64,000 nt of DNA from assembly GCF_010692325.1 (NCBI RefSeq), contig NZ_JAAHHW010000005.1:46446-110445 (forward strand), read 5' to 3'. Every line of letters begins with the position of its first letter. Within the stretch, counting starts at the first letter, position 1. The DNA is from Moorena sp. SIO3I8 (GTDB taxonomy: Bacteria > Cyanobacteriota > Cyanobacteriia > Cyanobacteriales > Coleofasciculaceae). The position numbers and the translations under genes were made by a program. Of this stretch, positions 26,928 to 35,258 are shown piece after piece. The notes under the pieces are model-generated. The model was not told the origin of the DNA. It searched no databases and worked only from the letters and a program-made list of their open reading frames with translations.

Positions 26928-27782
26928 ATGCGTCGTTCACGAAATAATGATTGGAATGAAGAGATAAATCTCTGGCCAGCTTTTACAGACTTAATGTCTA
27001 ATGCCTTCATGATCCTGATCTTATTTTTGTTGCTCTCTATCCTGAAGTCTGTGCTGGCACAAAGTTCCTTGGAATCAACCATTGATGATCTCACCAGAAG
27101 TGAAGATGAAGTGGTGCAATTGGCAAGGGAGAATGCGGAATTACGAGCTAAGGCAGCTCGGGTTGATCAACTTGAGCGTGGGGTGGCGGTTTGGAGAGCT
27201 AGGGCAAAGCGCTCAACTGACCGCCAAAAGGCACTAGAACAACAGGTTAGGTCTTTGCAGGTACAGATTGCTGCAGCACCAAAACCACCAGATACACCTC
27301 CGATTATTGTAATCAAAGATCAGGGGAATTACCGATTTGATTCCGGCAGTGCGGAAATTCCCTCAGCGATGAAGGATTATATTCGGCAGCAAATTGTCCC
27401 TGCTATTGAAAGCAATGCCAAGGACTATGAAATCAATGTAGTAGAACTAATTGGTCACACCGATGGTCAACCTAATCTCGGTGGTAGCAATATCGACCAA
27501 ACTATTGGGAATGTGGTTAATAAAAATTCCTCTATCAGTCAACTTAGACCAGGATCTAATGCTGATTTAGGACTGATGCGAGCTTTGGCAGTTGTGCAAT
27601 TACTCCGTGAGATTCAAGCTAAGGAAGGGCGGCTCAAGGGGCTGCAATTTCGGGCTTATTCTGCAGCTCAGTTAATTTTACCTAATGGACAAATTGCTCC
27701 GATTAGTTTAAAGGATGATCAAACTAGGCGCAGGATTGAAATTCGCTTTACTCGTCTCGGTAAGGTTACAAATGTTCAATAG
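26928..27782 (+). CDS. ZorB-like MotB/OmpA-family stator subunit
   Basis: The 284-residue protein begins with a short charged N-terminus, then a single membrane helix with the key aspartate at its start: NLWPAFTDLMSNAFMILILF (Asp21). Residues about 48-105 form a coiled coil, and residues about 120-280 an OmpA/MotB peptidoglycan-binding domain (YRFDSGSAEIPSAMKDYI; VVELIGHTDGQPN; MRALAVVQLL; QTRRRIEIRF). The WPAFxDLM helix is the hallmark of ZorB and MotB, the Asp being the proton carrier. The partner is the ZorA-like protein upstream. No ZorC, ZorD or ZorE gene follows within the window. Confidence 0.75.
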   Translation: MRRSRNNDWNEEINLWPAFTDLMSNAFMILILFLLLSILKSVLAQSSLESTIDDLTRSEDEVVQLARENAELRAKAARVDQLERGVAVWRARAKRSTDRQKALEQQVRSLQVQIAAAPKPPDTPPIIVIKDQGNYRFDSGSAEIPSAMKDYIRQQIVPAIESNAKDYEINVVELIGHTDGQPNLGGSNIDQTIGNVVNKNSSISQLRPGSNADLGLMRALAVVQLLREIQAKEGRLKGLQFRAYSAAQLILPNGQIAPISLKDDQTRRRIEIRFTRLGKVTNVQ

Positions 27783-27917
27783 TTGAAGAGGATACAATCT
27801 TGCTAATCTGGTAAGGAAAGATACGTCAGCTGTCAGCCCTCAGCTGTCAGCTGAATGGTTACAAAGATGGTAGTCATGAATTTGCGATCGCAAATTCATT
27901 GATAAGGAATAATCGCC

Positions 27918-28271
27918 ATGACCTATGTCGTAGATAAACAAAAAGACCAACGGCTAGTCCACTCCGGGGTAAGTTGGCATAACTTCAAATCAATTCAAGC
28001 GGGGTTCGTCAACTCCCCAGGAATTCGACTGTTCTACTACAGGGGTGAGGTAGAAATATTGGCAGTTTCCCAAGAGCATGAAGCGTTCAGTGGTGTCATA
28101 GCACTGTTGCTGGGTACTTATTTTGTTGAAAAACAAATTGAGTTTACTCCAACCGGTAGCTTTACCCCTGTCACTCGGATTTCACGAGGGGTGGAATTTC
28201 ACCACCATGGTTATCAAGTTGTCATGGTTCATTTAACCAAGCAGCTAATCCTCCAAATCCTTATTGGATAA
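27918..28271 (+). pseudogene. truncated Uma2 (DUF820) family nuclease-like gene
   Basis: The first 80 residues are a typical Uma2 N-terminus: VSWHNFKSIQAGFVNSPGIR, LFYYRGEVEILAVSQEHEAF and IEFTPTGSFT. The rest (ISRGVEFHHHGYQVVMVHLT) is unlike the family, and the catalytic D-ExK part is missing. The gene ends at the broken 3' end of a tnpB pseudogene, so a deletion or transposon event probably removed the second half. Confidence 0.75.
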
Positions 28272-28280
28272 GGTTTATAG

Positions 28281-29289
28281 CTAACGAATCGCACCCCGGA
28301 ACTGATACCAACCTGCATCATTGATAGACTTGGCAAGACAGTGGTTTTTAACCAGGTTCTTAACCCTCAGATCTTCATAGGCGACCAGGTCGTTAGACCG
28401 GATTACGCAACTTGCCGGAGACGAAACCTTAGAAGAGTGCAGCCTTACAACAAAACCTGTCACCTTTGATGCATAGCCTACCAACTATAAAGGCTGCACT
28501 CTTCTTGCGGTAACTTCTAACCAGTCTCTTGGCATGTTCTTCACGTTGCCTACTTATTTTGAGGTGTGTCCTGCCTAGTCTATTAATGGCTTTCTTTCGG
28601 TTAGCAGAGCCTTTCTTTTTTCGAGAAACCCGACGCTGATAAAACCTTAAACGTTTCTCACCTTTTCGGTAAAATCTAGGATTAGGCTCGGAATGTCCAT
28701 CAGAGTCTGTATAAAATTCTTTTAGTCCGACGTCTAGGCCAACAGTAAAACCAGTAGCTTCTAATTGCTCATAATTGTCTACTTTGACACAAAACTGGAC
28801 ATAGTACCCATCGGCTCTTTGAACAATCCGAACTCGCTTAATTAGCTTCTGGTCGAAACACCACAAGTCCCAGGTACCTTTGAGCTTGACTTGCCCAATG
28901 CCTTTCTTGTCGGTAAATTTTATGAACTTCTTATCTGGGGATAACTTCCATCCAGATTGCTTATACTCGACTGACCTAGAATGTTTCTTAAAGCGAGGAT
29001 AACCCTTCTTCCCAGGGACTTGATTCTTGCAGTTATCAAAGAAACGTTTGATAGCACGTTCTACGTTCTCAACAGAGGCTTGACAAGCATGACTATTGAG
29101 GTCTTTAACAAACTTGAATTCATCTCTTAATTGAGTGTTATAGCGATAGAGTTCTTTCTTTCGGGTCCCACGATTGTCCATCCAGTACCGAAGTACCTTG
29201 TTGCGGACAAAACGAGCCGTTCTAATAGCTTCATTTATTGCTAACTTTTGAGGCTCTTTGATAACAGCCTTGAACTCCATAACCAACAC
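28281..29289 (-). pseudogene. TnpB pseudogene, interrupted by a 106-bp element and truncated
   Basis: From the ATG at 29287-29289 (MEFKAVIKEPQK a few codons in) a TnpB can be read through TGFTVGLDVGLKEFYTDSDG (RuvC Asp) to REEHAKRLVR at about 28516. There a 106-bp stem-loop element (28410-28515) shifts the frame. After it the coding resumes with CVIRSNDLVAYEDLRVKNLV, containing the RuvC Glu (YEDL), and stops after WYQFRGAIR at 28281, before the zinc finger and the last RuvC Asp. The gene is therefore broken twice. An AAGGAGGTGATTT-like ribosome site precedes the start, as in the intact tnpB. Confidence 0.9.
28410..28515. mobile_element. 106-bp stem-loop element, copy A, inside tnpB
   Basis: A perfect 16-bp stem (AGAAGAGTGCAGCCTT at 28431-28446, inverse at 28490-28505) encloses a 43-nt loop containing ATGCATAGCCT. 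Outside the stem are the flanks CCGGAGACGAAACCTTAG and CTTGCGGTAACTTC. The tetramer ACTT occurs at both edges (28410-28413 and 28513-28516) and may be a target duplication. Removal of these 106 bp restores the tnpB reading frame. Confidence 0.75.
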
Positions 29290-29397
29290 TTAAAATCACC
29301 TCCTTGGTATTGATATCTTGCTTTCTATTATAGTCGATATTCTAGCACAAAAGTTCCTGGGTGGTTAGGGAATAAATTCCCTGCGGGCTAACCCCAT

Positions 29398-29505
29398 GGT
29401 TTGAAGTTACCGTAAGGAGAGTGGAGCCTTAATCAATAAGTTTTAACCTTTTTATGCATAGCCTGCCAACCATAAAGGCTCCACTCTCCTAAGGTTTCGT
29501 CTCCG
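29398..29505. mobile_element. stem-loop element, copy B, upstream of tnpB; flanks inverted, loop not
   Basis: A perfect 16-bp stem (AGGAGAGTGGAGCCTT at 29415-29430, inverse at 29475-29490) encloses a 44-nt loop. The flanks (GAAGTTACCGTAAGG left, CCTAAGGTTTCGTCTCCGG right) match those of copy A in inverse orientation, but the loop core ATGCATAGCCTgCCAAC reads in the same direction as in copy A. Two stem positions differ from copy A, both compensated on the other arm. Confidence 0.75.
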
Positions 29506-29598
29506 GGATAGAATCCAGGGGCTTGCGCCCTTAGATTTTTCGGTCAAAAATACCCTAGGTGCGCTTTCCGCATCTAATTATTAAATTCGCGCTTTGGT

Positions 29599-29640
29599 GC
29601 GAGCCTAGGGCGCGAGCAATACCTCGCGCCCTAGGCTCGC
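29599..29640. repeat. 18-bp perfect stem-loop at the end of the small RHH-like gene
   Basis: GCGAGCCTAGGGCGCGAG at 29599-29616 pairs perfectly with 29623-29640 around CAATAC. It contains the stop codon of the gene at 29605. Further GC-rich repeats (GTCTTTCGGCAAAGCCGACG at about 29641) follow, so repeat DNA has replaced the original 3' end. Confidence 0.8.
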
Positions 29641-29817
29641 GTCTTTCGGCAAAGCCGACGCGGGGCGCGAACGGGCGCGCACCTCCAGCATTTGTGTCTG
29701 GGCAACCAGACTAGGATCATCTTGACTTCTAGCAAACTGCTCTACCAACTCGCTGCGACTGCTCTTCAACCTCTTGGCCAATTTGTCTAGTTTCTTAATG
29801 CTGCTTGGCGTTAGCAT
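29605..29817 (-). CDS. small ribbon-helix-helix-like protein, C-terminus replaced by repeat DNA
   Basis: The 70-residue frame begins MLTPSSIKKLDKLAKRLKSS followed by RSELVEQFARS, a strand-helix-helix order like CopG-family regulators. From about residue 45 (EVRARSRPASALPKDASLGR) the sequence comes from palindromic repeat DNA and has foreign composition. It lies 316 bp upstream of the broken tnpB on the same strand and resembles the small protein of the intact TnpB element at 10844. Whether it is functional is doubtful. Confidence 0.5.
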   Translation of the reverse strand: MLTPSSIKKLDKLAKRLKSSRSELVEQFARSQDDPSLVAQTQMLEVRARSRPASALPKDASLGREVLLAP

Positions 29818-30076
29818 GTTTGTTGACTCGGATTTTATATTCTCCTTGTGTTGTCTGTGTGCTTCTCATTCCTTGGGCTCATCGCCTACACACCCAAGTT
29901 ATATCAGAAGCTTATTTTAAGCATAGACACTTGATAACTTAATTAACATAATTACACCATGTATTGGAATTAAGTCTGTGGATTTAAGTCTGTAAGTAGC
30001 CCATCACTCGGTTCGATGAAAATGGGACTACAAAACTTTACCTAGAATACAACAAGCAATTAATAGGAGTGCATCA

Positions 30077-30307
30077 ATGAGCTATAAAGACGAACTATTT
30101 CCTTGGCGCATCATCCGCCATCTGCCTAAATGCCAGCGAATCGTTGTTGCTCGCTTTCGCCGCCGCAATCAAGCAGAAGCCCATCTGCAAGCACTGCGCT
30201 GCTTAATACCAGATGCTCGCTTCACCCTCATGTTCGACATCACACTAGATGACATTGTCCCAGCTATCGCTATGACACAGCACTCATCTCAACCAAATCA
30301 TCAATAA
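30077..30307 (+). CDS. conserved hypothetical small protein
   Basis: A 76-residue basic protein (MSYKDELFPWRIIRHLPKCQ; RIVVARFRRRNQAEAHLQAL; DARFTLMFD) preceded by a good AGGAG ribosome site at about 30066. The beta-alpha-beta pattern with repeated Arg suggests a small nucleic-acid-binding or structural protein, but no family is recognised. Codon use is native. Confidence 0.65.
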   Translation: MSYKDELFPWRIIRHLPKCQRIVVARFRRRNQAEAHLQALRCLIPDARFTLMFDITLDDIVPAIAMTQHSSQPNHQ

Positions 30308-30659
30308 AACCAAATTCTTGGCTCTAATCACTGTTTTATTTCGCCGCATTAAAGCGCCTAGGAAGTTTGCCATCATTACTAAGCGCCAAATTGCCAGACT
30401 TAGGAGCATTCCTGAATCCTGGATTGTCAAAATCTAGTTTTGGTTTTATGTTCTGTTTTTCGATGGCCTTTAGGCCACGCTACGCGAACGCCGAGACACA
30501 GTAGAACAATTGATGAGCAAGGATTAAGCTGGTAAACTGGAAAAACGCACTACTAGCGAATAGCTACAGCAGTTGCAGCATGCCATCTAATGGGACTACA
30601 AAAATCTGCAACTTCAAAAAGCACCCCTAACCATCAGATGACATAAGGGCTACGGCCTA
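30308..30659. other. intergenic region with palindrome-family copy and a decayed coding remnant
   Basis: TGGCCTTTAGGCCACGCTAC at 30464-30483, continuing to CGCGAAC, is a copy of the dispersed hairpin repeat. From 30498 to 30641 one frame reads TVEQLMSKD*AGKLEKRTTSE and on to DYKNLQLQKAPLTIR with three in-frame stops (30525, 30561, 30588); it looks like the end of a helical protein. No intact gene is visible. Confidence 0.5.
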
Positions 30660-32141
30660 ATGGGATTTTCGCGCTTTCGTGGATCTTGGCAAAATGAAAT
30701 AGAACCGACCTCAGCCACTGTGAATCAAAAACTTATCCTGATCTGGTATCGCAACGATTTACGGATCCATGACCATGAGCCATTCTATCAAGCTGTCCAG
30801 GAAAAAGCTCAAATTATCCCCCTGTACTGCTTTGATGAGCGACAATTTGGTACTACCTCCTTTGGTTTCCCAAAAACCGGTGCATTTCGCGCTCAGTTTT
30901 TGCTCGAAAGTGTAGCGGACTTGCGGAATTCTTTGCGATCGCTTAACCCTGCCAATCTCAGGAAATCTGTTGCTAGTAATCTTGCTAGTAATTTAGTGGT
31001 GCGCCGGGGTTTACCCGAACAGATTATCCCATCTTTAGCAAAAGAACTAGGAATCTCAGCAGTTTACTATCACCGGGAAGTCACCTCAGAAGAGTTAGCC
31101 GTCGAATCGGCCCTCAAAAAGGTGCTTGCTCAAATTGGCGTAAAAGTCAAGTCGTTTTGGGGCACTACCCTATTCCACATCGATGAATTGCCCTTTGGTA
31201 TTCCCCACATTCCCGAAGTATTTACCCAATTTCGCAAGCAGGTGGAGAAATCTTCCACAGTTTATCCCACCTTCCCCACTCCCAAAACTCTACCACCCTT
31301 ACCTAAAGTAGATGTTGGTGAACTGCCTAAGTTAGCTGACTTGGGACTTGAGCCACCAGTCCCTGATCAACGGGCAGTGTTAAAGTTCAAAGGTGGGGAA
31401 GCAGCTGGACTAGCCAGACTAGATCACTACTTCTGGCAAAAAGACTGTCTTAAGCGTTACAAACAAACCCGAAATGGCATGTTGGGAGCAGATTACTCCT
31501 CCAAATTCTCCCCCTGGCTAGCTTTGGGTTGTCTATCGCCTCGTTATATCTATCAACAGGTTCAGGAGTACGAAACACAACGGGTTAAAAACGACTCCAC
31601 CTATTGGTTAGTCTTTGAGTTACTGTGGCGCGACTATTTCCGATTTATCTGTGCCAAGCATGGTAATCGAGTGTTTCGCCAATCTGGATTACAAGGAGTA
31701 AGCATACCATGGAAGGTGGACTGGAAGAGATTTGACCTGTGGACCGAGGGAATGACTGGTTTTCCCCTAGTAGATGCCAATATGCGGGAATTAACAGCCA
31801 CAGGCTTTATGTCCAATCGGGGTAGACAAAATGTTGCCAGTTTCCTGACCAAGAATCTGGGGATAAACTGGCAGATGGGAGCGGAGTGGTTTGAGTCGCT
31901 GTTGATTGATTATGATGTGTGTAGCAATTGGGGCAACTGGAACTACACAGCTGGGGTAGGCAATGATGCTCGGGGTTTTCGCTATTTTAATATTCAGAAA
32001 CAATCCAAAGATTATGATCCCCAGGGACAATACGTAAAACATTGGCTACCAGAACTTACTTCTGTCCCTGCCAAGAAAGTCCATCAACCCTGGACATTAT
32101 CATCGGATGAGCAAAAGCGCTATGGGCTAAGAATAGGGTAG
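30660..32141 (+). CDS. cryptochrome DASH / photolyase-family flavoprotein
   Basis: The 493-residue protein has the N-terminal photolyase domain (LIWYRNDLRIHDHEPFYQAV; PLYCFDERQFG) with the DASH-type block FGFPKTGAFRAQFLLESVAD, and the FAD-binding domain with RNGMLGADYSSKFSPWLALG, FPLVDANMRELTATGFMSNR, GRQNVASFLTKN and NWGNWNYTAGVGND. This order is that of cryptochrome DASH, which binds FAD and a folate and repairs cyclobutane dimers mainly in single-stranded DNA. A 20-residue N-terminal extension precedes the first strand; the start could lie later. Confidence 0.9.
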   Translation: MGFSRFRGSWQNEIEPTSATVNQKLILIWYRNDLRIHDHEPFYQAVQEKAQIIPLYCFDERQFGTTSFGFPKTGAFRAQFLLESVADLRNSLRSLNPANLRKSVASNLASNLVVRRGLPEQIIPSLAKELGISAVYYHREVTSEELAVESALKKVLAQIGVKVKSFWGTTLFHIDELPFGIPHIPEVFTQFRKQVEKSSTVYPTFPTPKTLPPLPKVDVGELPKLADLGLEPPVPDQRAVLKFKGGEAAGLARLDHYFWQKDCLKRYKQTRNGMLGADYSSKFSPWLALGCLSPRYIYQQVQEYETQRVKNDSTYWLVFELLWRDYFRFICAKHGNRVFRQSGLQGVSIPWKVDWKRFDLWTEGMTGFPLVDANMRELTATGFMSNRGRQNVASFLTKNLGINWQMGAEWFESLLIDYDVCSNWGNWNYTAGVGNDARGFRYFNIQKQSKDYDPQGQYVKHWLPELTSVPAKKVHQPWTLSSDEQKRYGLRIG

Positions 32142-32309
32142 ACTATCCTCAGCCTGTAGTAGATTTGTGGAAGTCAGTCCAACAAAATGAGAGGTCTACA
32201 ATGCTGCTCTTAGCCGTCGGTCTTAGCCGTTGCTAAAGCAATCTATGGGCTTTTCCTTTCGATGAAGTATTTCCAGTTGAGTGTTGACAGTCAACAGTTA
32301 ACCTTCAAC

Positions 32310-32360
32310 ACTCAATTAGCCAGCCATCAATTAGCCAGCCATCAATTAGCCAGCCATCAA
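32310..32360. repeat. tandem ATTAGCCAGCCATC repeat (14-bp units)
   Basis: About three and a half copies of a 14-bp unit (two heptamers) lie downstream of the photolyase gene. No function is evident. Confidence 0.85.
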
Positions 32361-32487
32361 TTTTTCCCTTTCCCTGTTGATGTTGATCAAAACACAGATA
32401 GACAGAATTATATGGATAAAACTGTGCCATCTATCTGTGTTTAGCAATCCTGGTTGGATTCCTTTTTTCCCGTACTCAGTTCTCAGG

Positions 32488-32835
32488 TCACGGCAGTGGT
32501 AACTTAAGGGCAGGGTGAGATTCTGAAGGACGAATTCGGTATTTAACCAGATTGGCGAGATCTTGTAGTTGACCAATGGCTTCAGCACCTTCCAACTTCA
32601 TCAGTTCTCGGTCATCGCGCATTTCAGTCCAAGTGATCCCGTAATCTGAAACCAAAAATCGAATCAGGTGATTGTCCCCCAAGCTAACCATAAACGATGC
32701 GCTATTCATCTGACCACCACAGGTGTAGCAGGACGCTAAATAGCCTTGGTTTTCTAGTACAATTGCCAACGCCTGGAGATTCATTACTAAATCTCTGACA
32801 AATTGACGGTGCTCCTCTGCAAGTCGTATAAACAC
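32488..32835 (-). CDS. conserved hypothetical cyanobacterial protein
   Basis: A 115-residue soluble protein: RLAEEHRQFVRDLVMNLQAL, VLENQGYLASCYTCGGQMNS, FMVSLGDNHLIRFLVSDYGI and LQDLANLVKYRIRPS. The CYTCGG motif could bind a metal or form a disulfide but is a single CxxC. The fold appears alpha/beta. It stands alone; the function is not recognised. Confidence 0.7.
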   Translation of the reverse strand: MFIRLAEEHRQFVRDLVMNLQALAIVLENQGYLASCYTCGGQMNSASFMVSLGDNHLIRFLVSDYGITWTEMRDDRELMKLEGAEAIGQLQDLANLVKYRIRPSESHPALKLPLP

Positions 32836-33159
32836 GTCTGTTCTCCAAACACCACTCCTAGATTTTAGAGCTTATATTCTTTCTTAAAAATTTAATCTTC
32901 ATCTTTCAAGATAAATCAGGATAAAATTGGGGGATTTTTTCTAAAAAATAGACTCTTGTAAATCTTTTCCTTAATCTCTTGCCTTGTTCTATCCCAAAAT
33001 AAACCTGTCGGTCAAGGCAAATTGGCTCCCTTGTCACAATTTTCATGAGTCAAGGGATATACATTAGTAGTTTCTATATGTTTATGGAAATTCTTTAACT
33101 AACCTAACTACCGGTTGAAGTGCAACCGATAGTTACGTTTGATTAGCGAGCCTTAGATG
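32836..33159. other. intergenic region, nothing recognised
   Basis: AT-rich sequence of about 320 bp without an open frame. AACTAACCTAACTACCGGTTGAAGTGCAACCGATAGTTACG near 33098-33139 contains CGGTTGAAGTGCAACCG, a 7-bp hairpin (CGGTTG/CAACCG) that could act as terminator for the DUF2839 gene. Confidence 0.45.
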
Positions 33160-33372
33160 TTAATTTACTTGCCACCAACCAAATCCAGGTCCTATAAATC
33201 TAACCGTTAGCCAGAAGACAATCATAAAGACAATACCAGCCCAAGCTCCCCTAGTGCTCCATTTAACAAACTGCTCACCCTGACTTTTAGTTATCGGGAG
33301 CCATGGAAATATGTTGGCTTCTTTCCCGTAGTCTTCTCCCAGTGCTGCTTTACGGCGTTTTGCTTCACCCAT
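33160..33372 (-). CDS. DUF2839 family small membrane protein
   Basis: A 70-residue protein beginning MGEAKRRKAALGEDYGKEAN with ILPWLP-like FPWLPITKSQGEQFVKWSTR and one membrane helix (AWAGIVFMIVFWLTVRFIGP) ending GFGWWQVN. The N-terminal GEAKRRKA and the helix with RFIGP match the cyanobacterial DUF2839 family, whose function is unknown; the single C-terminal helix suggests a membrane location. Confidence 0.85.
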   Translation of the reverse strand: MGEAKRRKAALGEDYGKEANIFPWLPITKSQGEQFVKWSTRGAWAGIVFMIVFWLTVRFIGPGFGWWQVN

Positions 33373-33638
33373 AATCGTTTTTAATCACTCAGTGATAATC
33401 ATAACCTATGCATTGAACAATGGTGGGCGTGAGCAGAGGTGGTGTATAATTTCTTAACTTTAGGGGATGATCAGCATTGGCAACCTCAATCAATTTACTA
33501 AGTCGCCAACAGTATCATCACGGCTGCCCTTATCCCCCCGAAGATCGGGGGGCAGGTAAAAGGCAAAGGGATTAGGATAATTTCTTCAGCGTTTTATCAG
33601 TGTGGTGCCACCTTTTACCTTTTACCTTCAAATTACCT

Positions 33639-35129
33639 TCAAACCTGTACCTCTTCCAGCATCAATTTAGAACGCTTGAGTTCTTCTGAAAGGGGAACAG
33701 GGTAATGACCTGTGAAACAAGCAGAACAAAAACTGTTGGAGTCTTGCGCTGTGGCTAGCATCATTCCCTCCCAACTAAGATAATTAAGGGAATCCACACC
33801 AATATAATTGGCTATTTCTGCCACTGACTTGGTGGCGGCAATCAGTTGCTGTTGGTTATCCGTGTCTATTCCAAAGAAGCAAGGATGAGTGACTGGGGGC
33901 GAGGACACTCGCATATGTATCTCAGCTACACCTGCATCACGCAACGCTTTGATAAGTTTGCTGCTGGTGTTTCCTCGAACAATGGAGTCATCTACTAGTA
34001 CCAATCGTTTACCAACTAAGACATCTTTGAGGGGATTCAGTTTCATGCGGATGCCAGTTTCTCGCATAGTCTGAGTGGGTTGGATAAAGGTACGACCCAC
34101 ATAGCGATTTTTAATCAGTCCCTCTCCGTAAGGAATACCAGACTCTCGGGAAAAGCCGATAGCTGCCGGGATACCGGAATCGGGTACAGCAATCACCATG
34201 TCCGCATCTGGTGTTGACTCTCTTGCCAGCTGACGCCCCAGGCGTAACCGATAGCTAAACACAGTTTGATCATCCATGACGCTATCAGGGCGAGCAAAGT
34301 AAATCATCTCAAAGATGCAAACTTTGCGCTCTGGCTTTTGACTCCAGTGGAAGGAAGCAATGCCTTCGTCATTAATCCACACTAATTCTCCCGGTTCCAC
34401 ATCCCGCAGATACTCAGCACCGATAATGTCTAAACCACAGGTTTCTGATGCTAGGACGTAGCCCCCAGAATTCTCACCTAAGGTGCCAATCACTAGAGGG
34501 CGAATGCCATTGGGGTCACGAACACCCATTATTCCAGCGGGTGTGCCAATCACTAAACTAAACGCTCCTTGGCAAGATTGAAAGGCACTCACTGCTGCTT
34601 CCAACCACCCTTTGCCATGGTTAACCTCTGTCGCGATCGCTAGGGCGATTAGTTCTGAATCCGTAGTGGTCATCAAGTTCGAGTTATGCTTTAGTAAATC
34701 ATTACGTAATTGCATAGTGTTGACCAAGTTACCGTTATGAGCCAAAGCCAAAGGTCCTAAGGGAGTTTCCACCACGGCTGGTTGAGCATTAGCGATGTGG
34801 CTAGAGCCAGTGGTAGAGTAACGGTTATGACCAACTGCTATCTGACCAGGTAGCTGAGCCAAAATTTCTTCATTAAAGACCTGGGAGACTAGCCCCATAT
34901 CCTTGTAGACATGCAGCTGCTTGTCATCAAAGGTAACAATCCCTGATGATTCCTGACCTCGGTGCTGTAGGGCAAATAGACCAAAGTAAGTCAGCTTAGC
35001 GACATCTTGCTCTGGTGCATAGATACCAAAGACTCCGCAAGCTTCCTCTGGCTTGTCCAAGTGCTGGGGATAGTCATCCTTGGACTGATCACAATATTGG
35101 TCAGAGGAAAGGGATTGGTTGGGCTTCAT
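33639..35129 (-). CDS. purF: amidophosphoribosyltransferase
   Basis: The 496-residue enzyme has a propeptide of about 30 residues followed by Cys31 in EEACGVFGIYAPE, the N-terminal nucleophile after cleavage. The glutaminase part shows GHNRYSTTGSSHIANAQP and ALAHNGNLVN; the PRPP-binding loop is VLVDDSIVRGNTSSKLI. Cysteines at TCGLDI, HPCFFGI and FCSACFTG fit the [4Fe-4S] cluster of the Bacillus-type enzyme. It catalyses the first committed step of purine synthesis. The coding region ends KLMLEEVQV. Confidence 0.97.
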   Translation of the reverse strand: MKPNQSLSSDQYCDQSKDDYPQHLDKPEEACGVFGIYAPEQDVAKLTYFGLFALQHRGQESSGIVTFDDKQLHVYKDMGLVSQVFNEEILAQLPGQIAVGHNRYSTTGSSHIANAQPAVVETPLGPLALAHNGNLVNTMQLRNDLLKHNSNLMTTTDSELIALAIATEVNHGKGWLEAAVSAFQSCQGAFSLVIGTPAGIMGVRDPNGIRPLVIGTLGENSGGYVLASETCGLDIIGAEYLRDVEPGELVWINDEGIASFHWSQKPERKVCIFEMIYFARPDSVMDDQTVFSYRLRLGRQLARESTPDADMVIAVPDSGIPAAIGFSRESGIPYGEGLIKNRYVGRTFIQPTQTMRETGIRMKLNPLKDVLVGKRLVLVDDSIVRGNTSSKLIKALRDAGVAEIHMRVSSPPVTHPCFFGIDTDNQQQLIAATKSVAEIANYIGVDSLNYLSWEGMMLATAQDSNSFCSACFTGHYPVPLSEELKRSKLMLEEVQV

Positions 35130-35258
35130 AACTATTATGGCTTGCTCCTAATTGCGGCATGAAGTCGGTGGAACCTAAATCCTCTGAGGATTGGTTCTGT
35201 ATATTTAATTAAACTTAATGTTTCCTTAACGATATCACCTATAGGATATTATTGTGGT

